The translations under genes were made by a program, and so were the position numbers. DNA of 64,000 nucleotides from Vespula vulgaris (lineage: Eukaryota > Arthropoda > Insecta > Hymenoptera > Vespidae): positions 3,947,501-4,011,500 of the forward strand of contig NC_066601.1 in assembly GCF_905475345.1 (NCBI RefSeq), given 5' to 3'. Below, one piece after another: positions 25,033 to 37,400 of this stretch (its first letter is position 1; each line of letters starts with the position of its first letter). The notes below the pieces were generated by a model. It did no database searches, was not told where the DNA came from, and saw only the letters and a program-made list of their open reading frames with translations.

Positions 25033-28000
25033 GTAAGTGGATATCGTATATGGTCGTAGTATTATATGTACAACATGGACTGTGCTTGGCACGATCTTAA
25101 TGACTCTTAATCTCAAGGACCAACGGCGATATCGAGAAACGCAATACTAAAGTGCAATACGGCGAGTTGATATATTTATAATATATTTCTTCGTAGCATT
25201 CTGGCTTATAAAAAAATATTTTTTATCGAGATACGAGTTAAGAAGATTAGAAATGTAAGTTTGAACTTATGAATTGGGTCGATACAATCTCATGATTTGA
25301 TACAATGCACAAATTACAATCGCAATCTTGTACGCATTTCATAATAAATTTCTCGTATTAGTTTCAACATTAGTACGTTTCTTTTCTCGGATATTAAGCA
25401 ATTTTCTATGATTCTCGAGTGCATTATTGGGTCGAGCAATTTTTATGGAGGTAATACAGATGGAAGAAAATTTTCATTCGAATTACGATCCAATATCGTT
25501 GAGCTGCGTCGAGAGGAAGTATTTCTCTCGTGAGGTATATGCTTTACCGACTCTGATATTAAATCTATACTGGTAAATAGTACGTGCACGCGCGTAGAAC
25601 GTTTTTTTTTCTAAAAGTATTTAACCGATTATCAAATAAATTCATGCTTTGCTTATATAACTTGTTGTTTATTTATCATTTTGTTAATATCGTTATTTCT
25701 TCGTAATAACTCGTGGATTACGTTAATTTGATATAAGACGTTTATGAGAAAGATGATAGCGATGGAGTAGGATTATCTCGGTGAATATAGTTCTGATCAT
25801 CCATCTTGGTTGTTTCTTTATTATGTCGATGTTTACATCGACTCGCTCGTGATATTAGTCTCGAATAAAATAGTCGGTTTATTTGCGTTTCCTGTACTTT
25901 CGAAGGAGAATCCTGTCGTAACCGAAACCATTAAAATACAATATTGCCCGGGTTTTCTCTCATCGAACGATACGAATACACGACGATTATTCATCGAACT
26001 ATAAAACATGGAAGATATTAAGTAAGTTCAAGATCTATAAACCACCGTGAACCGTCAGTTGTACAACGAGAAAAACTACTAGCCGATAAATGTTTAATAA
26101 GAAAATATAGAAGATATTCATTCGTAGTAACAAGTATTTGATGTTAGACGAATGCTTTTGTTTATTTACAAATTTAATCGACGGGCGAAAGAAAATGTAT
26201 CGAGATAAATATGTTCGTTTCTTTTTAAAGTATTTAAAATTCACGAGTCGATCTTTGTTTCAATCGATTGCGTTAAAAAAGCAATATGTACTATTGTTTT
26301 GAATTCGCAGTAAAACGTTGATATATCTAATCGTGTAAAAAAGAATAAAGGAAAGGAAAAAGAAAACAGTGTTCCAAAAAAGGATCGTCAAAGTATCTTA
26401 CAAAAAAGGGCTGAAACATGATTCGGCAGAAAACGGATGCTCGTAAAGCGTTTAACGAACGTTTCGTTTGATCGATCCTTCGTTACACTACAGCCTGAAG
26501 CTCTATGAGAGCTTGAGTCTCGTAGTTTCCGTTTAACTTCAACGATCGACCTATTACTATTCATTCGGAAACGATGATACCGAATCGAGTGAAAGGTTCC
26601 AAAGTAGAAACGATTCCGACCTACTACTATCTACCGATCGATAGATAAATTCGATTCTCATCGATTCTCGTATTAATTCCGTTCGATTTTATACGATGAA
26701 GTATAGTTGTTGGTTAAATTTAAGTGCTTAAGTTAAGTTCATTACATCTTTATCGACTATCTCGATCGAATGACTATCCTTTTCGATTTTCAACTTAATA
26801 GTCACGCTTGGGACGTTGACTATTGTTTAGAATGCCTCCACCTGTATACGGTAGATCGAAAAAAATGTTGATTTTAAAATTCATTCCTTTCCGATTAATA
26901 CATGCAAAAATTCTTTCAAATATCCTTACTTTATTGATTAAGAAAAAGAAAAAGATACCGTAAATTCTATCGTAAAAAAAAGATATCGTAAAACATGTCG
27001 TAAATTTTGAAAAACCTCTCGGCGAATCTTATTTATATCGAGATATAGAGATTGATTTAAAGATGATTTTTAAAGGGAGATATTAGATTTTTCTTTAACG
27101 AGAGATCAAACGGTAAGAGAAAAACAATACGAGGGCTATCGAGAGAGAAGGAGAGAAATGTGTTACATGGTTATAAATTGAGGAAGGTAGGAAAAGGAAG
27201 GTCGAAAGGGAAGTCGATCGATGGTATAGGAGACGGTCTCGCGAATAACGAGCTCTCGTCGTTCGCGTCGGATAAGTGCCGGGAATATCGACGAGCCAAG
27301 TGACGACGCGCCAAGAGCCGTTCCGTGCGAAAGAGCATAATAGAAGGGTTGGGGGTTGGTGCGGTGACGCGATGCTGAGGGTTGGTTTGTATTCGAGACG
27401 ACGGTAAAGCTACGGTTCGCGTTATAACCCACTTTGGTGCATGTACGTGGCAGCTTGCCTGTTTTACGCTCCTGGCCACGATACTTGTGCTAGGTATACA
27501 CGGTGTACAAAGAAAATATGGCAAATTCATGACGATAGTGCCTTATTCTTTCTCAGCGTGAGAAATTAAAGGGGTAAGCTTGGGACGAAAGCGTGCCACT
27601 ACAATGTGCTCGTCAAGAGAGATTCATTAAAATTATATTGGGTTCTAGCGAGGATGATGATAGTCTAAAGCTAACACTACTCGTCCTCTCTATCTCTTTG
27701 CTAAACATATATAATATTCTCGCTAGCTAACTTAGAAGATACTTATCGTGGCTCGAAAACCGTCGGAGTTTCTGGTCAAGAGGGAAAGAGAGAGAAAGAG
27801 CTAATCCTGTCGTTTGACGAGCGTCATCGTTCAACTGACTCCTCGTCACTTTTCCCTTCAAGTATAAATCTTGCGATATCTCTTGTTTGAAAATCATATC
27901 TCATGGACGTAATTACGTTTCTTTGTTCAATTATTTTCTAGAAACGAAAGAAGTTGATGCTTCTTATTCGGTAAATAATGTTGTTTTCTATTACAGAGAA

Positions 28001-28107
28001 CATCGAGAAAGCTTCTACATTTTCGGATATCCTATGCACAACGATATTGGGTGATACTGCCTTGTTCAAGAAAATTGAGAGTAATGCATTTTCACGCTTA
28101 CGAAATC

Positions 28108-28109
<2 letters not shown>

Positions 28110-28158
<49 letters not shown>

Positions 28159-28165
28159 TCTCTTA
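28110..28165 (+). repeat. (CT)n microsatellite
   Basis: More than 40 bp of pure CT, then TTTCTC variants. Confidence 0.95.
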
Positions 28166-29395
28166 CCGATGAAACGAGTACGAAGACGAGGGCACGGCGA
28201 ATTGCAGGTGCGACCTCGTTCTCAAGCTCTTTCGTGTACGTCTCCTATATATTCGTGTCTCTTTTACATGTAAATACATATATATATATATAGGGATATA
28301 TATACGTGTGTGCGCGCGTCTATAGCAATGTGTGTTCACGCGTAATACGTGTCGCTTGATCTGGAAAAGTCGTACGTCTTATATACGAGAACGGAGAAGA
28401 AAGATATTGCGCTGCTAGAAAGATTTAAACTGCAATGGACTGCAACTCGTGGAGGCCGTCCAAGTTGAAAAGGGAAGCGATAAGTATATTGCCTACGTGT
28501 CAAAACTATTATACATTTCCCTCCTCAAATACGAATGAGAATTCTTAGTGATTGATAAACCTATATGAGACAGAGATTTTTCATTCTTTACGAATATTTT
28601 ATGCTTATCTCGCGGTAATGTTATTAAATATTACGATACATTAATCCTCCAAACTTTCTCATTAATTCTTATCCAATATCAAAAAAAGAAAATACCAAAA
28701 CTCGAATGTGTTTTTGATTTAATGATCACAAGCAAGGAGGACGACGTATCTTTGTAAAATCATCGAGATATTCAATAAGAAGAACGGTCCGATTATTATA
28801 GTCCATCGATTAAAAGTCAAAAGTCATGGCCGTACTTCGTTGAATGCGATTCGATAAGGACGACACGGGACGATCATTATCGAAAGTAATTCGGAGGATA
28901 TTTCTGTCACTTCGTCGCTTCCCAAGATCCCTGAAGTACTCGAGGTACGTGAAGGGTTTAGATAACAGCACATCGGAGAGTTCTTCCAAACTTTCTCACT
29001 TCCTTACCCAAGACCGGTCGTGCCACGGATTTCTCTTTCCTTTTTCCACTCTCGACCTGACAATCTTACCGCCTCCCTATCACTTCCCCTCTTTTGCCGT
29101 CGTCAGCTACGTCACTGCAGCGACTGTCGTACAAAGAGAAGCTTTTCTTATTCTCTTTCTCTTTCTATCTGTCTATCCATCTATCTATCTCACTCCATCT
29201 CTCTCTCTTTTTTTTTATCTCTCTTCATCTCTCTCTCTCTTTTTCTTTTTTCTTCTTATCTTTCTCACCTTTCAACTCAATGGACCTGTTTTCTTAGAAA
29301 CTTTCAAGCAACAGTTTGACAAAATGCAGATTTCCTTCGTTTCCCTGACAACGATTGCTTTTTCTACACCCTTTTACTCTCACCCCTTTCATCTT

Positions 29396-29397
<2 letters not shown>

Positions 29398-29430
<33 letters not shown>
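29398..29430 (+). repeat. (TC)n microsatellite
   Basis: About 30 bp of TC units. Confidence 0.9.
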
Positions 29431-29431
<1 letters not shown>

Positions 29432-29635
29432 CCTTCCTTCCTTAACTCTCCTCGTCTCGAGTAAGCTCAAGCTCCTTCCACTTCTTCATCATCCACCTTC
29501 TTCCTCCTCTTTCTTCTCTCACCTTCCTCGAGCAAACCACCAATCTCCCAAGCTGTTACCGATATCAGTAAGGCCACGTCGAACAGACATGCGCTGGGTG
29601 ATAAGTAGAAGAGGAGAAGTAAAGGGAGATAGATA

Positions 29636-29637
<2 letters not shown>

Positions 29638-29684
<47 letters not shown>
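29638..29684 (+). repeat. (GA)n microsatellite
   Basis: About 45 bp of GA units, lying 210 bp after a (TC)n run. The two are complementary and could pair. Confidence 0.9.
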
Positions 29685-29686
<2 letters not shown>

Positions 29687-29779
29687 TAAGAGACGGAAAA
29701 AGAGAGAGAGTCTCTTAACACCAGACAGTTTTATCCATCTCGAAAGGCTAACGTCTCACGACGACCGATCCGCCAACGA

Positions 29780-29809
29780 CGCGAGCTTATAAAAGCTTAC
29801 GAACTCGCG
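29780..29809 (+). promoter_or_regulatory. TATA box inside an inverted repeat (candidate core promoter)
   Basis: TATAAAAG at 29,788-29,795 is a full consensus TATA box. It lies between CGCGAG (29,780-29,785) and its exact complement CTCGCG (29,804-29,809), with inner AGCTT/AAGCT arms. No coding exon immediately downstream was recognised, so promoter activity is only a possibility. Confidence 0.3.
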
Positions 29810-31054
29810 TCTCTTATCCCCGCTTTATTCCTTTCTACTTATTTCGTTTTTATTCCACTTTCTGTTCGTCCCTTGAATAGTAATGCGCCTTTGGAAAGGA
29901 ATACACGCTTTCTCTAAGCAACACCTTTTCAACGTGACTTATAATCGATTATCTCTTCTGATTTTCTGCCCTTTCTTTTTCTTCACGATTGTAAAAAGTG
30001 TCAGTCACATCGATTCGTTCCTTTGATCGATCAATAACGATCGATTATATATTGACGATTAAAGTATTTTATTATTGTAACTATTACTTTTTTTTTTTTT
30101 TTTTTTTACAATGGACTCTATACGTATTAAATATTTCTAATGGCAGAACGAAGTCGAGTCTTTGTCGTTAATAAAATAAAATAGGACGATGTCTGAAACA
30201 GACGTTTATTTTATATTCGTAGGATGTTCCAAGTCAAATACTTCATTGCTTCTCGAAATATTTACTCCCTGAACTTATATAACAAATGCTTTGGCAAGAA
30301 CTACATACATAGTCTTGGAACTTGACGAAGCTCCTGCCGATTAAAGAGAAGAAACTTTGACGTAGAGAATATTTCGATATTTTCGGGAATTTCGTGTTTT
30401 ATAAAATATTCTTTAAAAGATATACGTATATCGAATCGTCATCGCTTTCGATATTCGAAAGAAATTAGAACGACTAGGGCGACGGTTGTGTATGTTTCGC
30501 TCGATCGAAAAAAAGTATTTACGTAGTCGATGCTGACGTCATTCCCTCGCAAAACTCGTTTACACCTAGTATCTATACCCTATAATTTTGTCGACTGCTG
30601 TACATGGGTACTGTCTTCTCGAGTGGAAGGAAGGAAACGTCGTTATCAGTGAACGACGTATGATGGAACCGTTGTCGGGTGCTTTGGGAAAGAGAAGGGA
30701 GAGAAAAGGAAAAAAAGAAAAAAAAATAGAAGCTGTGCTTTGGCAATGCTTCGTACCTTTCAAAGCCGGATAAATCTTACACGTACGACGGGAAAACTTG
30801 AAGGGAGATAAGCGCTTGTACGCGAGAGTAGGGATTCCTATTCTTCTTTTTTTTCTTCTCCGTCTTTTATATACGTATATACTAGACTACATAACAAAGT
30901 CGATTTGTCTGAAAAATAAGGTGTACACACACACGCACATAAATAGTGGACGTTGTTACTTTACGGATTAAACGTAAGTTGACTTTTCTGACCTATTCTT
31001 TTTTTTTATGTACACATCGAACAATATATTAAAGTTTCCGTTTGTTTTGAAAAT

Positions 31055-31160
31055 ATAGTATACGCATAGTATACACATAGTATAAACATAGTACATAGTA
31101 TATACGTAGTATACACATAGTATATACATAGTATATACATAGTATACAGATAGTATACAT
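31055..31160. repeat. 11-bp tandem repeat, ten units
   Basis: The unit is close to ATAGTATACAC, repeated ten times with small changes. The fourth unit is shortened to seven bases. TAGTATAC is common to most units. Confidence 0.9.
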
Positions 31161-31525
31161 ATATTTTCATATTCATGTTATACGAATACTAAAGTCCCCA
31201 CTACTATATGTACACTCTCGACGTTGTTATGTTACGAACAAAACACAAGGTTACTTCTCACCTCTACTCAACTCCTCTCTATCTTTTCTTTCATCCATCC
31301 TTCTTGCACGTCTTACCTTTAGCTCTTCAGCGCACTCGTAAATAATAAATGGCTAAATGGGAGGCCCGTCAGACAGCCGCGTACATTTAGTCCCATCTTA
31401 CCCTTAGTACCGGATGCAAAGCATTCCCATGGTGGTAAAGACGAAAATACGGAAACTATGGAACGATTTTACTTGCTCCGTGTGATGTATCTCCGAGAAG
31501 AGAAAGAGGCAAAGGGAGGAAAGAG

Positions 31526-31543
31526 AGAGAGAGAGAGAGAGGA
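31526..31543 (+). repeat. Short (GA)n run
   Basis: Nine GA units. Confidence 0.8.
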
Positions 31544-31947
31544 GAAACGTGAAGTGGCACTTGTCTCGTCACGTGACATTTCTGCGCGCTTTCTACAGCT
31601 GTTCCCTACCCTTTCTCCTTGTTAGTCGCTTTTTCCGGATTTCTTAGTGCCGATTTAATGAAGTTGTTTATTCTGCACTTATCTTTCTGTTCTCCATACA
31701 CTCTCCAAGTCTCTAGAAATCTCATAGTACTATCCAGAAAATCGTTATTTTCGATTTCATTTCGATATACTGACAAATAGAACGTAAGTATTTTAAATTG
31801 CATTGAAAATAATTGAGAAGATTGGAAGAGGACAATTTCCGGAAGATTTATACTTGGCATTAAAATTGTATTCGGTACGTACATATGTATATTAATAATT
31901 TCTTTCATTATTAATAACGATGATAATAGCAACTTGGAGAAAATTTC

Positions 31948-31953
31948 TTTATT
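31948..31953 (-). terminator. Polyadenylation signal of the DEG/ENaC channel gene
   Basis: On the - strand this reads AATAAA, 61 nt beyond the channel stop codon. The 3' UTR would be short. Confidence 0.6.
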
Positions 31954-32013
31954 AAAAGTCTGAAATCCAAGCAAGTGATGATATTCCGAGTAAAGCTGGT
32001 AACCGTGATTGCT

Positions 32014-32288
32014 TCAATATCTGTCGGGTTTCTGCTTCGCGTAATCGTAGACGAGTAGATTCGGAATCTTCCTCGATTGCGATTTCAGGGGTCCATAATC
32101 CAGAATAGGTAATCTTGGAATTACCGTTACCACAGCTTCGCTCTCTCCTTGGACGTTAACTTTTCGCTTAGCCGACTTGTACCAGGAAGAAACACAACAA
32201 TACAGGAGAACTAGAAGATAGTAAATGAGCTCCACCGCGCTTAGGAGAGAACCTCCGAGGAACAAGCCGATAATACCACCGAAGGATA
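32014..32288 (-). CDS. DEG/ENaC channel, coding exon 7 (terminal)
   Basis: Acceptor CGTTACAG. It encodes the pore helix with GLFLGGSLLSAVELIYY and the cytoplasmic tail to the stop at 32,014-32,016. Just before the acceptor is in-frame intron sequence that could be mistaken for an ATG-started small protein. Confidence 0.92.
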
Positions 32289-34356
32289 CTGTAACGATAA
32301 GAGAATAATTGGTATTCATTCAAAATTAGTTCTGAAGAAAAAAGAAAAGAAAAGAAAAGAAAATTGAAAATCTCCAAAAGAATTTACGATTTAATTTATA
32401 ATTATAATAATCAGCTCGTAAACTATGGAACCCTAGGGATACGTTTTTAAACCGATAAGTTTATCGAAAACAAATCGATCCGTACTTTTGTTTGACTTTC
32501 CCATCGAACATTACAGCGTCTTTCGAGGAAATTTCCAAAGTGTTCAAAGTTCGAAAAATTTATCGGAATGATTCTCCTCTAATATTTCTCGTGAAAAGAA
32601 GAAACGCGGACCGTAGAAAAGATCGGTAGAATTTAATATTATATCCAGCGGTGTGTTTACTTTTCATCGACTTTCGCGAGCGTATAATTGGAAAAGAAAG
32701 GTAGAAAAATCTACGGAAAAGTTTGAAACTCTATTCCATTTGGCGAGTAATGTGAGTCCGGGCTTACTTAGAATTGATAGAACGATCATTTCCGTTAGGT
32801 AGATAACGCGTGCCTTTTGCGAAACGAACGACGAAGGTGGAATTAATTCAATATGAATGAAAAGTTTGGGGATAAATTTATGATCCTGTAGGCAAGGGAG
32901 AATCTATGTGAGCCGTCCTAGAGAGTCTCAGAGTGTGGATAGGTATATGGTATGGCACGTGCGAATAAATTATGTAGTTCCAGCGTTCCGAGAACATCGT
33001 AATTCGGGCTTGTAAAATTTACTGGCTTTGTAAAAACTCGACGAGAGTTGTGAAGAAAAAAGAACGATTTCGTTTGGACCGATGGAGAGAGAAAGAAAAG
33101 GATAACGAGAAAGGACAGTGAGAATGAAAAAAGAAAAGGAGAAACAGAGCGAGAGAAAAAGAGAAGATTGTCAGAAACATATAATCGATGTTTTCTAGTG
33201 ATAACGTGCTTATTAGGTTGTTAAGATCCTTTTGTCCGCGCAGAAAGTCATTAGATCAGATCCATGCTAATCTCCGTGGTCTCGAAGAACATTTCGAAAA
33301 ACAAAAGCTTCGGTAACAATGCTAGGCGTCGAGTTCTGAATAGGATAGAAGCTTCGTTGTGCCTTGGCTGGATATGGAAATGTAGGATGACGTCAATTAC
33401 CAAGGAGGTCGAGTTTCGTTAAGACAATGTCGGTCTTATATCGAAAGCTCGTTTGCGTCTCGAAATGTATGTCCACGACGATATCCTTGCTTCGTGATAT
33501 CGGTACTACCGTCAACCGTGGTTTGTAGAAATAATATTCGCATTCTGGTGGACAATCGCATAGCATTCCTGGTTTGTCATCGACTATTTGTTTGTCTTGC
33601 AGCAGATAATACGAATTGAATATATCTGTATCGAACGAAAGAAAAAATATGTAAGTTAAATCTAATCAAAAAAAAAAAAAAATCCACCAAAAAAACCATC
33701 AATTTTAGTTCATTACAATTGTAATTTTCATCATTTTTTTCGAATACATACCGTTATTTTCCGCAAGACAAATCAAATCTTTGATATTGCAATCACGAAT
33801 GGTAGTAGCTGAAACAGATATCTTTAAGTTACGTACATGTATATATATATATATATGTATATATGTTATCGTACATAACACAAATTCTCAAGTATAAAAG
33901 TAAAAGTAGATGGCAGTGGATAGTCTCACTGGATGGAAATAGAAAGGACGGGTTGCAGCCGCAGTACTTGACCGCGTAAGCTCGCTTGCAAAAAGATATG
34001 CAGGTTTGCTGGTTGTAGAGTCCGTTCTCGTCGTATTTGCACGGCATCCTGTCGTCGTCGAGCTCGAGGACTCGTTGTGTCGCATATCCCGAGATGCAGT
34101 CTAAAGCGATACTGAGAACAACGCCGACTGGTGTCATGGTGCCGCTGTTAGGCCAAACTCTCGGTCCTTGTATCATCACGTATCCACCGTCCATTTCTTC
34201 TGAAACGTGACAGACGGAGAAACGACGTGTTCTAAGCTAGAATAATAAGTATATATATATGCGTGTGTGTGGTTGTAAAATTTTCTTCTCTCGGCAACAA
34301 CTTTTTCTTCAGACTTTATCTTAAATCTTATGCGATTCGCAAATTTTATTATTTTC

Positions 34357-34415
<59 letters not shown>

Positions 34416-37400
34416 GTGTGTGTGTGTGTATAAAAAATGTATTACTTTTTTAATTCTTTCGCAATCGAGACAGGAAAGAGCCGATAAAACGTTGACAAAT
34501 AATTTCATTTGATTTGAAAAGTATTACCGAGACGATTAAAAATGGCCACCCATTCTGAATTTTTGAAAGGATAAATTTATATTTAAAACGGTTATAAATG
34601 CTATTTGTCATATTGCAAGCCGAGTGAAATCGTCCGTCGAATTCGATCAATAATTCGTCCGGTCGAAGAATGCCTGTTGGTTATCACCAACGACATTTCA
34701 GGAATTATGCGTACGTCGACATGGGATATCGGGAATTGATTCGGATATAAAGCCTTTTGCTTGTTCGGTTAACGAGCTCTGGATTGACATGCCACGCTGA
34801 TGAAGTTACACTGTCACTGGTTTAACATTCGAGTTACATTAAGAGCAAACCTTGCGTATTGGTCTCTGTGATTACCAACGTAGACCCAATAGTTACCATA
34901 AGCTCGAATTTGCTAATAAATATACTGGTAACCACGTGACAATTTAATCAAAGATTCTACGGAGAAGGTAACTTGAAAAGTCTTTATTTCTCTCGGAGAA
35001 AAAAAAAAGATGAAAAAAATATAAAGAAAAAAAGTTGAACGTTTTATAATGTGCGTCTGACGTTGCTTATTAACTTCTTGCTCACTGTGAAAGCGACGAT
35101 AGCACAGTGAAATATTACTTTATAATAAAGTCCGTAAGAAAATGAGATAAGGAAATAAAAAGCTTAATATTATATTTCATTTTCTTTTAACGTAATTCAC
35201 ATATTTTCCGTCTCTTTCTCTCTCTCTCTTTCTCTTTCTCTTTCTATCTGTTTCGTCGATGTGATTAATTTAAATTCAATTTATTCCCGATGATTCTAAG
35301 CTGATTGGTATCAGTCTGATTAACGTTATGACGTTAGTAGATTATTCATTTTATAATCGATCAGATAATTACCAAATTTAAATGATGAAATTACATGCTC
35401 GATTATATGGCGCAATGTTATGATTAAAACGTTTTATTTGATGTCTAATACATTACATCCGAATATCTCTCATATGTATATATATATATTAAAAATATAA
35501 ATTTATTCATATACCTTAGGAACACATCGTGCATCTTTGTCATGCATAATCGCAAATATCGTATACCGTAAAGCATTAGAACGTAACGTTCACATTTGTA
35601 ATATATCGATGAGGATAAAACGTAGAACATATCAGGCGAGTGCAACATAAATCGATACTTATGCATTATTTGTATTGTTTATGCTCATACTTGATTTCGT
35701 TCATTTTCTGATACTCGATATCGCATCGATTTATTATTTATAGAGTAAATTAAGCGAAATAATAACGATCTCGCGAATTTGTATATGTTTGTGTTTATTT
35801 ACGATTTAACCGAGAATCCATTGAAATTTTCATTCATTCGAAATAAACTCTTTGAATGAACAATAATTGGATACGTTATGTTGCGGGAATTACGATTATA
35901 CGAGCCAAATATATAAAGTGTTATTAATGAATTAAACGAAATTATTGTTTTTAAAATCTTACTGGAGTTTGGTGGTTTATTTATATTCTCCAAATTCATC
36001 GTCAGTTGAACGCCACTCCATTCGCCGTAACCAGATGTTCTTCGCGGTCGCGTTTCCTTGTCTTTAGTTTGATCTCTCCGTTCTTCAGACAACTCCGAGT
36101 TGAAGGAGTAACAAAAGCCGTACTCTGTCTTTTGAACCTCGAAGATCTCACAGCAGTCACGGTAGGAGTTTCGCCACCAACAACGAGAAAGGAGATCCGA
36201 ACACTTTGGTATCGTTTCCAGAAGTATTCTCGTAACGTTGATATCTTCTCGAAGATGACGTAAGGATCGATAACCAAAATTCATAGTCGATACGTTCTTA
36301 TTAATGCAATCATATTAACGTATTCGATTTAAAATTTCATGTACTATAATGTAACGATAATTATGACGTATATTTTTAAATATATTTTTTAATATATTTT
36401 CAAATATATTTTTCTTTTCGATAGCAATTAAGAGATCATAAAGATCATGAATTATTTGTAACTAAATCAGGAATGAAGTTTTGAAAAATTCATTAAAAAT
36501 AATGAGAAAGATGATAAAGTATTATAACAAGATATGCAAAGAGTTAAATTTATTCGTAAGAATCTTTAAATTTCTTCGAACTCTATCTCTCTTCTCTTTT
36601 CCTTTTCTGCAAAGACGAGTTGTATAAAAATCTAAATTGAAATTCCATTCAACGCACCAGCGAGTTCGTCAAGATCTCGATCCTTTAGGAACATCAGAAG
36701 ATCGAAGTCACCGAAACTTATGATCGATAGTTTCTGTAGTAGTTCGCGAAAGGTCGTGACGCTGCTTTCTTTCGTGGAATTAGAGAAGATTTTCTTCTCG
36801 AGATCCATCGCTGTTTTCCAATCAATGTGCTGGTTCGGACAAATGACCACACTTGGGAATGGTATGCCAGAAATTTTGTAATTCGTCGACTCTATGCTGG
36901 AGGACGTTGGATAAGTCTACGAGAAGAGATAAAAAGTTTTTATTTATCGTCCTTTTGTTTCGCTATATACTTTTTGTTCACTCGTCTCTCTTTTTTTTTT
37001 TTTGCTTTTCACAGATAAAACTTGTAAAGCATAGAAGTGGAAACGTTGATACTTTTATGTGAGATGGGGTAAAGGAATTGTGCCTTTTATTAAAAAGAGC
37101 ATAAATATCGACATTTTCACTTCAACGTTTCAATGTACCTACATGCATGATAGTTAACAAAAAGAAGGAAAAAAAAAAGAAAAATAAAAATGTACAGGTT
37201 CATGAACTGATCGGTTTAATAGTCTAGGAGAACGTTTTAGATTAAGGCGAGCATCATTATCGAAGCGGCTCTTGCGTGAGCGAGATAAACTTGAAAATTT
37301 AAATTCGATTTAACTTGGAAGTCTCGTAGCGGCCAATATATATGTATGTAGGTACACATATATATATATACACATATATACATATATATGTATATGTATA

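Larger units (their letters stand above)
25040..31940. other. Intergenic/intronic region without a recognised gene
   Basis: No protein-coding exon could be supported. GC-richer patches at about 27,170-27,660, 28,180-28,480, 28,840-29,150 and 31,340-31,600 may be regulatory. CT and GA microsatellites, a TATA box at 29,788 and an 11-bp tandem array are listed separately. Confidence 0.5.

Noticed and set aside
34450..34650. - strand frame in the channel's long intron with a donor-like end
   Set aside because: Exons 3 and 4 join directly to give an unbroken family pattern. The frame shows no DEG/ENaC motif.
36002..36277. Frames on both strands overlapping channel exon 3
   Set aside because: Only one - strand frame carries DEG/ENaC motifs and joins in phase to neighbouring exons.
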